Shown here: piece after piece, positions 7,677-14,443 of the stretch
How positions within the stretch are numbered: position 1 is the stretch's first letter
Layout of the letters: each line of letters starts with the position of its first letter
NCBI GenBank assembly: GCA_040384665.1
Contig: JAZKIY010000015.1
Location: 13,246 to 77,245, forward strand
Length of the DNA stretch: 64,000 nt
Direction: 5' to 3'
Source: PCRC01 sp040384665
GTDB lineage: Bacteria > Pseudomonadota > Gammaproteobacteria > Burkholderiales > Burkholderiaceae_C
Made by a program: the position numbers and the translations under genes
Notes under the pieces: generated by a model
Databases searched by the model: none
Told to the model about the DNA's origin: nothing
What the model saw: the letters and a program-made list of their open reading frames with translations, nothing else

Positions 7677-8909
7677 ATGAGCGACGCCCCCCCCAACGCC
7701 AAGGTCACCCCGACCGACCTGATCCACCACGACTACCTGCCGCCCGCCGGTTTCCGCGCGCCGATGCCGGGCGTGTTCAAGGCTTCCACCGTGGTTTTTG
7801 CCAACGTGGCCGCCATGCGCGCGCGCGACTGGCAGCACAAGACCGGCTACACCTACGGCCTGCACGGCACGCCCACCACCTTCACGCTGGAAGAGCGCAT
7901 CAGCTCGCTCGAAGGCGGTCTGCAGTGTGTGCTGGCGCCGAGTGGCTTGGCGGCGATTGCCAATGTCAACCTGGCGCTGCTGAAAACCGGCGACGAGGTG
8001 CTGATCCCGGACAACGCCTATGGCCCCAACAAGGCGCTGGCCCATGGCGAGCTGAAAAACTGGGGCATTGGTCACCAGCTCTACGACGCACTGAACCCGG
8101 ACGACCTCGACGCAAAAATCGGCCCCCGCACGAAGTTGGTCTGGCTCGAAGCGCCCGGCTCGGTGACGATGGAGTTCCCCAACCTGCCCGAGCTGGTGCG
8201 GGTGTGCCGCCAGCACGGCGTGACCAACGCGCTCGACAACACCTGGGGCGCTGGCCTGGCCTTCAACGCGTTCGGGTTGCCGGGGCTGGACGAGCTGCGG
8301 GGCAGCGCCGGGGCCGACATCAGCGTGCAGGCGCTGACCAAGTACCCGAGCGGCGGCGGCGACGTGCTGATGGGCAGCGTGGTCACGCGCGACGAGGCGC
8401 TGCACCTGCGCATCAAGCTGTGCCACATGCGGCTGGGACTGGGCGTGGGCGCCAACGACGTGGAAGCGGTGCTGCGTTCGCTGCCCAGCATCGCGCTGCG
8501 CTACGCCGCCCACGACCAGGCGGCCCGCGCGCTGGCGCACTGGCTCGGCGGCCGGCCCGAGGTGGCACAGGTGTTGCACCCGGCGCTGCCCGGATCGCCC
8601 GGCCATGCGCACTGGCGCGCCACCTGCGGCGACGGCGGGCAGGCGGCGGGCCTGTTCTCGGTGGTGTTTGACGAGCGTTACAGCGCCGCCGATGTGGACC
8701 GCTTCTGCGACCAGCTGCGGCTGTTCAAGCTCGGCTACTCGTGGGGCGGCTTCATGAGCCTGGTGGTGCCCTACGACATTGGCACCATGCGCAACGCCAG
8801 CGTCAGCGCCTGGCCGCACAAGGGCGTGCTGGTTCGGTTCTCCATCGGCCTGGAGACGGTGGACGACCTGCAGGCCGACCTGGCACAGGCCCTCGCCGTG
8901 CTGCATTGA
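7677..8909 (+). CDS. metC: Cystathionine beta-lyase (PLP-dependent)
   Basis: 410 residues of the Cys/Met metabolism PLP family. The pyridoxal lysine is K222 (QALTKYPSGGGDVLMGS), preceded by D187 in the DNTWGAG cofactor motif. The N-terminal YTYGLHGTPTTFTLEERI block and SVTMEFPNL, with SWGGFMSL near the C-terminus, match MetC-type beta-lyases rather than gamma-synthases. The enzyme splits cystathionine to homocysteine, pyruvate and ammonia in the cytoplasm. It is divergent from a 3-hydroxyacyl-CoA dehydrogenase across a palindromic operator. The family can also cleave other C-S bonds, so MetC is the best but not the only possible role. Confidence 0.88.
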   Translation: MSDAPPNAKVTPTDLIHHDYLPPAGFRAPMPGVFKASTVVFANVAAMRARDWQHKTGYTYGLHGTPTTFTLEERISSLEGGLQCVLAPSGLAAIANVNLALLKTGDEVLIPDNAYGPNKALAHGELKNWGIGHQLYDALNPDDLDAKIGPRTKLVWLEAPGSVTMEFPNLPELVRVCRQHGVTNALDNTWGAGLAFNAFGLPGLDELRGSAGADISVQALTKYPSGGGDVLMGSVVTRDEALHLRIKLCHMRLGLGVGANDVEAVLRSLPSIALRYAAHDQAARALAHWLGGRPEVAQVLHPALPGSPGHAHWRATCGDGGQAAGLFSVVFDERYSAADVDRFCDQLRLFKLGYSWGGFMSLVVPYDIGTMRNASVSAWPHKGVLVRFSIGLETVDDLQADLAQALAVLH

Positions 8910-8987
8910 GCGGGTGTTTTTCGCAGAGAAAAATTTCTCGTTACCATTCAAATCCGAAACACATCACGCACAGAAACGGACAGCCCA

Positions 8988-9170
8988 GTGGCAACACCCA
9001 ATTACGGTTACGAAAAACGTCAGAAAGAGCTGGCCAAGAAGCGCAAGAAGGAAGAGAAACTGAAGCGCAAATCGGACCCACGCCCTGACGAGCCGGCCGA
9101 AGGGGGTGACCCGGCGGCCACGCCAGATGGCGCGGACACCCCTGACACCACCGGCAACCCGCCCGCCTGA
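8988..9170 (+). CDS. Small lysine-rich conserved hypothetical protein
   Basis: 60 residues, GTG start. The first half is strongly basic (YEKRQKELAKKRKKEEKLKR) and the second half acidic, Pro/Gly/Thr-rich and probably disordered. I recall similar small MATPNYGYEKRQKE-type proteins in many Burkholderiales, but with no assigned role. The basic half could bind nucleic acid or ribosomes; that is conjecture. The gene stands between metC and the convergent mnmH, whose stop lies six bases away. A small perfect inverted repeat (GAGAAA-AA-TTTCTC, 8926-8939) lies about 50 bases before the start codon. Confidence 0.7.
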   Translation: MATPNYGYEKRQKELAKKRKKEEKLKRKSDPRPDEPAEGGDPAATPDGADTPDTTGNPPA

Positions 9171-9176
9171 GTCCTT

Positions 9177-10232
9177 TCAGCCCGCCAGCATGCGCTGTGC
9201 CAGCGCCGCCATGCTGGCCGCGCTGCGGTCGGTGGCCACCACCGCCTGGGCACTGCCGTACTGTGTGAAGTTGCGCTGCATTGACGCCAGGTAACCTGGG
9301 TCGTAGTGGCTGAGCAGCAGGTCGCGCACCACGGCCTCCATGTCGTTGTTGTGCACCTGCGCTTTCCAGCTGTCCACCACCGCCTTGCCACGCAGCATGG
9401 TCAGGGCTTCCAGCCGGCTGCAGAAAAACGCCTTGTCGCGCACGAAGAAATCGTAGTCTTCCAGCAGCAGCGCCACCCGTTCGGCATCGTTCAACTGCAG
9501 GTCGAAGCAGGGGCTGGCGCGCATGGCCTGGATCAGCGCGTCGGGCACGGCCAGGTTGCCCACCTTCTTGCTTTCGCTTTCCACGTACACCGGCCGCGCC
9601 GGGTCAAACTGGCGCAGCGCCTGCCACACCAGCGTGTCAAAACGTTTTTGCGTGGGCTGGGGCTGGCCGGGGATCAGGCCCAGCACCGAGCTGCGGTGGC
9701 TGGCCAGCGCCTCCAGGTCCAGCACCTGCGCTCCGGCAGCGGCCAGTGCGGTGAGCAGCCGGGTTTTGCCCGAACCGGTGGGGCCACACACCACCCGGTA
9801 GGACAACCGGGGCGCCAGCACGGGCAAGTCGGCCAACAACGCGGTGCGAAAAGCCTTGTAGCCGCCTTCAATCAGCGTCACCTTGAAGCCAATTTGCCCC
9901 AGCACCAGCGCCAGCGAGCCGCTGCGCTTGCCGCCGCGCCAGCAGTAGAGCAGTGGCTGCCAGCTGCGCGGGGTGTCGGTCAGTTCGCGTTCGATGTGGC
10001 GGGCGATGTTGGCGGCCACCAGCGCGGCGCCGCGCTTTTGCGCCTCGAAGGGGCTGACCTGCTTGTAGAGGGTGCCAATCGCATGGCGCTCTTCGTTGTT
10101 GAGCGAGGGCCAGTTGCGTGCGCCGGGCAGGTGGTCTTCGGCGTACTCGCCTTCGCTGCGGGCGTCGATGATGGTGCTGAAACGGTCCAGCTGCGCCATG
10201 GCGTCGGCGGCTGGGATGGCATGGACAGACAT
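9177..10232 (-). CDS. mnmH: tRNA 2-selenouridine synthase (SelU/MnmH)
   Basis: 351 residues. An N-terminal rhodanese domain carries the active-site cysteine C97 in LLYCWRGGKRSGS, and a C-terminal P-loop domain has GPTGSGKTR near residue 140. This combination is diagnostic of the enzyme that replaces sulfur by selenium in 2-thiouridine at the wobble position of Lys, Glu and Gln tRNAs, using selenophosphate. No selD is in the window. ATG at 10232 overlaps the stop of the upstream tesA gene by one base (TAATG), so the two genes are probably translationally coupled. Confidence 0.93.
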   Translation of the reverse strand: MSVHAIPAADAMAQLDRFSTIIDARSEGEYAEDHLPGARNWPSLNNEERHAIGTLYKQVSPFEAQKRGAALVAANIARHIERELTDTPRSWQPLLYCWRGGKRSGSLALVLGQIGFKVTLIEGGYKAFRTALLADLPVLAPRLSYRVVCGPTGSGKTRLLTALAAAGAQVLDLEALASHRSSVLGLIPGQPQPTQKRFDTLVWQALRQFDPARPVYVESESKKVGNLAVPDALIQAMRASPCFDLQLNDAERVALLLEDYDFFVRDKAFFCSRLEALTMLRGKAVVDSWKAQVHNNDMEAVVRDLLLSHYDPGYLASMQRNFTQYGSAQAVVATDRSAASMAALAQRMLAG

Positions 10233-10900
10233 TATTTCAGCAGCTTCTTCAGTTCGGGCCAGACGTTGGCCAGCAGGGCAGGTTGTGCCTCTTCCCGGGG
10301 GTGGATGCGGTCGGCCTGGAACAGGCTCAGCGCGTTGGGTGCGTCGGCCACGCCTTTCAGGAAAAAGGGCACCAGCGGCACCTGGTGGGCCTTGGCCACC
10401 GACGTGTAGAGTTTGGCAAAACGCTGGGTGTAGTCGCTGCCGTAATTGGGCGGCACCTGCATGCCCAGCAGCAGCACTTTGGCGCCCTGGTCTTTGGCCG
10501 CCTTGACCATCTGGTGGAGGTTGTCTTCGGTCATCGGCAATGGCAGGCCGCGCAGCGCGTCGTTGCCGCCGAGTTCGATCACCACATGCGTCGGTTTGTT
10601 GTGGCGCAGCAGGGCTGCCAGACGGGCGCGCCCGCCCGAGGTGGTGTCGCCGCTGATGCTGGCATTGACCACCGTGGCATTGATTTTCTCGGTCGCCAGC
10701 TGTTTTTGCAGCAACGCCACCCAGCCGGTGCCGCGCTTCAACCCGTACTCGGCGCTCAGCGAGTCGCCCACCACCAGGACGGTGGGTGCCGGCGCGGCCA
10801 GGGCCGCCGGCAGCGATAGCCCTGCAACAGCACCGATGAACGTGGCCGCGATAAAGTCGCGTCTGGCCAACCCACGGTGGGTGGCCCAAGAAAGTGTCAT
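10232..10900 (-). CDS. tesA: Arylesterase / multifunctional acyl-CoA thioesterase I (TesA, SGNH hydrolase)
   Basis: About 222 residues. The SGNH blocks are all present: GDSLS with nucleophile S47, the glycine in NASISGDTTSGG, GGND, and the D/H pair in DRIHP. The N-terminus carries a twin-arginine-like export signal (ARRDFIAATF then a hydrophobic stretch ending AALAA), so the enzyme should be periplasmic. It hydrolyses thioesters and esters of medium and long acyl chains. The start codon at 10900 overlaps the divergent ABC ATPase start; two further ATG codons at 10915 and 10912 inside that gene are alternatives. The tesA/ybbA divergent pairing is common in proteobacteria. Confidence 0.88.
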   Translation of the reverse strand: MTLSWATHRGLARRDFIAATFIGAVAGLSLPAALAAPAPTVLVVGDSLSAEYGLKRGTGWVALLQKQLATEKINATVVNASISGDTTSGGRARLAALLRHNKPTHVVIELGGNDALRGLPLPMTEDNLHQMVKAAKDQGAKVLLLGMQVPPNYGSDYTQRFAKLYTSVAKAHQVPLVPFFLKGVADAPNALSLFQADRIHPREEAQPALLANVWPELKKLLK

Positions 10901-11591
10901 GTCAGATTCCATCATTTCAGTCAGCCATGTGTTCAAGTCGGTCACCGACTCCACGGGCACCTTGGACATTTTGCGCGATATTCACTTCAGCCTCGCCCCG
11001 CGCGAAACGGTGGCGATTGTGGGCGCGTCGGGGTCCGGCAAAAGCACGCTGCTGTCCATCGTTGCCGGGTTGGACACGCCCACCCGCGGAACAGTTCACC
11101 TGGCCGGGCAAGACTTGTTTGCGCACAACGAAGACGAACGCGCCGCGCTGCGCGCCCGGCAGATCGGTTTTGTGTTCCAGAGCTTCCAGCTGATGGGCAG
11201 CCTGACCGCGCTGGAGAACGTGATGTTGCCACTGGAGCTTGCTGGCCGAAAAGACGCCGCCCAAAGCCCGCGCCAGGCCGCCACCGAGATGCTGGCGCGC
11301 GTTGGCCTGGCCGAGCGGCTGAACCACTACCCCAAGGTGCTGAGCGGTGGCGAGCAGCAGCGGGTGGCGCTGGCCCGGGCCTTTGTGGTGCAGCCGGCGG
11401 TGCTGCTGGCCGACGAGCCCACCGGCAGCCTGGACTTTGCCACCGGTGACACCGTGATGGAACTGATGTTCGACCTGAACCGCGAACAGGGCACGACGCT
11501 GGTGCTGGTGACCCACGACCGCGCGATTGCCGCGCGCTGTGCCCGCCGCATCACCATCGAGGCCGGTCAAATCGCCTCGGACGAGGTCTGA
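10899..11591 (+). CDS. ybbA: ABC transporter ATP-binding protein (YbbA/LolD-like)
   Basis: 230 residues. Walker A is GASGSGKST at 42-50, the signature is LSGGEQQRVALARA and Walker B is LLADEPTGSLD, followed by the switch histidine in VTHD. The sequence type and the divergent placement beside tesA match YbbA, which usually works with the large YbbP permease and is thought to handle exported lipid or lysophospholipid. Here no permease follows: the stop is followed by repeat R1 and then rlmB, so the partner is absent or elsewhere. ATG at 10899 was chosen because it precedes the conserved N-terminus and follows an AAGAAAG purine run. Confidence 0.88.
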   Translation: MSDSIISVSHVFKSVTDSTGTLDILRDIHFSLAPRETVAIVGASGSGKSTLLSIVAGLDTPTRGTVHLAGQDLFAHNEDERAALRARQIGFVFQSFQLMGSLTALENVMLPLELAGRKDAAQSPRQAATEMLARVGLAERLNHYPKVLSGGEQQRVALARAFVVQPAVLLADEPTGSLDFATGDTVMELMFDLNREQGTTLVLVTHDRAIAARCARRITIEAGQIASDEV

Positions 11592-11621
11592 CAGGCACTT
11601 GGGGGCCGTTTCCAGGCTATA

Positions 11622-11684
11622 TTCAAGCCAAATCGGCCTCAAGCCCCAGTGAAACCTTGCGGTGTAGCTACTGATTCAATAGCA
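11622..11684 (+). repeat. R1 dispersed repeat, copy B (intergenic, nearly complete)
   Basis: Runs from TTCAAGCCAAATCGGCC through CAGTGAAACCTTGCGGT to GCTACTGATTCAATAGCA. The 3' end folds as a short hairpin (GCTACTGA/TCAATAGC with one mismatch). It lies in the space between the ABC ATPase stop and rlmB. Confidence 0.8.
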
Positions 11685-11721
11685 GTCAGGGCCTGCGTCA
11701 GCGCCCCCCGATAATCGGTGC

Positions 11722-12456
11722 ATGTCCTCACCCAAAGTTTTGTTCGGTTTCCACGCGGTCGGCGTGCGCCTGAAGACGGCGCCCGCCTCCATCGTTGAAA
11801 TCTATTTTGAAGTCACGCGGCGCGACGCCCGCATGCGGCAGTTCATCGAGAAAGCCACCGAGGCCGGTGTGCGTCTGATCGAGGCCGATGCGATGCGCAT
11901 CGCCAAGCTCTGCGGCAGCCACGGCCACCAGGGTGTGGCGGCACGGGTCCAGCCGCTGCCGCAGAACCACTCGCTCGACGACCTGCTCGACGCCGTAGAG
12001 GGCCCGCCCTTGCTGCTGGTGCTGGATGGCGTGACCGACCCACACAACCTCGGCGCCTGCCTGCGCGTGGCCGACGGCGCCGGCGCGCACGCGGTGATCG
12101 CGCCCAAAGACCACGCGGTCGGCATCAACGCCACCGTGGCCAAGGTGGCCAGCGGTGCGTCCGAGACCGTGCCGTATTTCATGGTCACCAACCTGGCCCG
12201 CACCCTGGGCGAGCTGAAAGAGCGCAGCATCTGGTGCATTGGCGCCAGCGACGACGCACCCAAAACCCTGTACCAGACCGACCTCACCGTGCCGGTGGCG
12301 CTGGTGCTGGGGGCCGAAGGCGACGGCATGCGCCAGCTCACCCGCAAAACCTGCGACGCCTTGGTGAGCATCCCGATGCGCGGCGCGGTGGAAAGCCTCA
12401 ACGTGTCCGTGGCCAGCGGCGTGTGCCTGTACGAGGCGCTGCGCCAGCGCGGTTAA
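11722..12456 (+). CDS. rlmB: 23S rRNA (guanosine-2'-O-)-methyltransferase RlmB
   Basis: 244 residues of the SpoU/TrmH class. An N-terminal substrate-binding domain is followed by the SPOUT knot: motif 1 LDGVTDPHNLGACLR near residues 97-111, motif 2 LVLGAEGDGM and motif 3 IPMRGAVESLNVSVASG. In E. coli it methylates G2251 in the peptidyl-transferase loop. Length and motifs agree with RlmB rather than TrmH. Its stop overlaps the convergent chromate-transporter stop. Confidence 0.93.
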   Translation: MSSPKVLFGFHAVGVRLKTAPASIVEIYFEVTRRDARMRQFIEKATEAGVRLIEADAMRIAKLCGSHGHQGVAARVQPLPQNHSLDDLLDAVEGPPLLLVLDGVTDPHNLGACLRVADGAGAHAVIAPKDHAVGINATVAKVASGASETVPYFMVTNLARTLGELKERSIWCIGASDDAPKTLYQTDLTVPVALVLGAEGDGMRQLTRKTCDALVSIPMRGAVESLNVSVASGVCLYEALRQRG

Positions 12457-13034
12457 ACCAGCCCGAACCAGCCCAGCAGCGCACCCGCACCCAGCAGCCA
12501 CAGCAGGTGCAGGCGGGTGCGCCACACCAGCAGTGCGGCGGTGGCGGTCAGCAGCCACACCGGCCAGTCCGTCAGCGGGTTGCCGTGGGCGCGCGACAGA
12601 ATCCAGCCGGTGGCCAGCATCAGGCCCACCACGACCGGCGCCATGCCTTGCTTGAAGGCGCGCACCGCACGGCGTTGTCCGTTGGCATGGGCCCAGCGCG
12701 CCGCCACATAGGCCAGCGTGGTGCTGGGCAGCAGAATGCCCACCATGGTCAGCAACACGCCGAACAGGCCCGTCCACGGCCCGCCGGCATTCAACCCGAC
12801 CTGCCAGCCCATGAGCGCCACGAACAGCACGTTCGGCCCGGGCGCGGCCTGGGCAATCGCAATCGACGCGTTGAACTGCGGGTCGGTCAGCCAGTGCTGC
12901 TGGTCCACCAGGTAGCGGTGCATGTCGGGCGCGGTGCTGATAGCGCCGCCAATCGACAGCAGCGACAGCATCAGGAAATGCAGGAACAGCTGGAGCCAGT
13001 CGCTGTGGGTCATGACAAGACTGGCCTCGGTCAT
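12453..13034 (-). CDS. chrA: Chromate transporter, single CHR-domain subunit (second gene)
   Basis: 193 residues, hydrophobic, with about six membrane segments. The CHR hallmarks are SIGGAISTAPDMHRYLV near the N-terminus and IAIAQAAPGPNVLFV around residues 58-72. Short-chain CHR proteins usually act as pairs encoded by adjacent genes, with opposite membrane topology; here the partner lies upstream on the same strand, separated by copy 1 of repeat R2. Family members export chromate by proton-coupled exchange, although many homologues have unknown substrates. An alternative start is ATG at 13013. Confidence 0.85.
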   Translation of the reverse strand: MTEASLVMTHSDWLQLFLHFLMLSLLSIGGAISTAPDMHRYLVDQQHWLTDPQFNASIAIAQAAPGPNVLFVALMGWQVGLNAGGPWTGLFGVLLTMVGILLPSTTLAYVAARWAHANGQRRAVRAFKQGMAPVVVGLMLATGWILSRAHGNPLTDWPVWLLTATAALLVWRTRLHLLWLLGAGALLGWFGLV

Positions 13035-13117
13035 ATGACCCCCACGCTCCCCGCTGCGCGTGGTTCGCTGCCCCCCGAGGGGGCCGTGCCTTGCTTGGGG
13101 CGGCCCGGCGCTGCGGC
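13035..13117 (+). repeat. R2 GC-rich repeat, copy 1 (between the two chr genes)
   Basis: Begins ACCCCCACGCT and ends with a 50-base core (13068-13117), starting CTGCCCCCCGAGGGGGCC and ending CCCGGCGCTGCGGC, that is identical to the reverse complement of 57592-57641. CCCCC-CGA-GGGGG can form a hairpin. In this orientation the repeat is antisense to the chr genes. Confidence 0.85.
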
Positions 13118-13119
13118 TT

Positions 13120-13683
13120 TCATGGCTTCAACCTCCGGTAGGCCAGCACACAGGCGGTGCCGCCGATGCCCAGCAGCACCCACAGCAGCGGCCAACGCAA
13201 CAGGCCAATGGCCACAAAGGTCAGCGCCGCCAACACACAGCAGACACGAAACCCCAACGGGTTGCGCCTGAGGGCTGGGGCCAGCTTCAGGCCGCTGGCC
13301 AGAATCAGCCCGGCGGCCACAGCGCCCATGCCGCGCAACGCACCGGCAAAGCCGGGGTGGCCCGCCACCTGTGCGTAGAGTGCGGCCAGCAACAGCACGC
13401 CACACAGGGGGAAGACCAACATGCCGGCCAGCGCCGCGAGCGCACCGCCGAGGCCAAAGTAGCGGCCGCCGATCACCAGCGAGAGGTTGACCACGTTGGG
13501 GCCAGGCATGATCTGCGCGACCGCCCACTCTTCAATGAACTCCTCGCGCGTCAGCCACTTCTTTTTTTCGACCAGCTCGCGCTGCACCACCGCCAGCACA
13601 CCGCCAAAGCCTTGCAGTGCCAGCAGCGTGAACGAGACGAACAAATCCGTCTTGGAGCTGGGCTGGTTGGGCGCCTCGGCCAT
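13120..13683 (-). CDS. chrA: Chromate transporter, single CHR-domain subunit (first gene)
   Basis: 187 residues with about six membrane spans. CHR motifs: LQGFGGVLAVVQRELVE near residue 25, WLTREEFIEEWAVAQIMPGPN around 43-63, then NLSLVIG. It is the partner of the gene at 12453-13034. ATG at 13683 is preferred; GTG at 13689 is possible and would sit one base from the upstream SDR stop. The near-contact with the beta-oxidation genes on the same strand means transcripts could read through. Confidence 0.85.
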   Translation of the reverse strand: MAEAPNQPSSKTDLFVSFTLLALQGFGGVLAVVQRELVEKKKWLTREEFIEEWAVAQIMPGPNVVNLSLVIGGRYFGLGGALAALAGMLVFPLCGVLLLAALYAQVAGHPGFAGALRGMGAVAAGLILASGLKLAPALRRNPLGFRVCCVLAALTFVAIGLLRWPLLWVLLGIGGTACVLAYRRLKP

Positions 13684-13690
13684 GCCCACC

Positions 13691-14434
13691 TCAGACCGAC
13701 ATGCCGCCCGATACCTCGATCACCGCGCCATTGATGTAGCTGGCTTCGTCGCTGGCGAGAAAGGCGTAGGTGTTGGCAATTTCTTCTGGCTGGCCCAGGC
13801 GGCGCAGCGGCACGCGGTGTTCCATTTCGGCAATGACCTTCTCAGGGATGGTGTTCAGAATGGGCGTGGCAATGAAGCCCGGCGCCACCGCGTTGACACG
13901 CACGCCCTTGGGGCCGAGTTCGCGGCTCCAGGTCTTGGTGAAACCGATCACACCGAACTTGGTGGCGGCGTAGTTGGTCTGGCCGAAGTTGCCGTAGATG
14001 CCCACCACCGAGCTCGCATTCAGAATCACGCCGCTGCCCTGGGCGGTCATGGTGTCGGCCACGGCCTGCGCGCAGTGGAACACGCCGCGCAGGTTGACAT
14101 CGATGACGCGGTCGAACTGCTCCAGTGTCATTTTCTGCAAGCGCGCGTCCTGGGTGATGCCGGCGTTGTTGACCAGCACGTCGATGCGGCCAAACTGCGC
14201 CTTGACCTTGGCCACCACGCCGTCGACCATGTCGCGCTGCGTCACATCAACCACATAACCCTCGGCCTGGGCGCCGAGCGCGCGGCACTGGGCCACGGCC
14301 TCGTCGACCGCCGCCTGCTTCACGTCGCAGACGATGACGATGGCGCCCTCACGGGCGAATTTCAAAGCAGTGGCCAGGCCAATGCCCTGGGCCGCACCGG
14401 TCACGATGCTGACCTTGTCTTTCAATCTTGGCAT
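13691..14434 (-). CDS. SDR-family 3-oxoacyl-ACP / acetoacetyl-CoA reductase-like protein
   Basis: 247 residues. Classical SDR motifs: TGAAQGIG cofactor loop, NNAG, the active site with serine in LNASSVVG and YAATK, and PGFIATPI. The pattern resembles FabG/PhaB reductases, which reduce 3-oxoacyl thioesters with NADPH. It is the last gene of the beta-oxidation set (thiolase, DUF3617 protein, fused FadB/FadJ-type enzyme, this gene), nine bases after the fused enzyme. A role as 3-hydroxyacyl-CoA dehydrogenase or acetoacetyl-CoA reductase on degradation intermediates is therefore likely but not proven by sequence. Confidence 0.82.
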   Translation of the reverse strand: MPRLKDKVSIVTGAAQGIGLATALKFAREGAIVIVCDVKQAAVDEAVAQCRALGAQAEGYVVDVTQRDMVDGVVAKVKAQFGRIDVLVNNAGITQDARLQKMTLEQFDRVIDVNLRGVFHCAQAVADTMTAQGSGVILNASSVVGIYGNFGQTNYAATKFGVIGFTKTWSRELGPKGVRVNAVAPGFIATPILNTIPEKVIAEMEHRVPLRRLGQPEEIANTYAFLASDEASYINGAVIEVSGGMSV

Positions 14435-14443
14435 GGAAACTTT

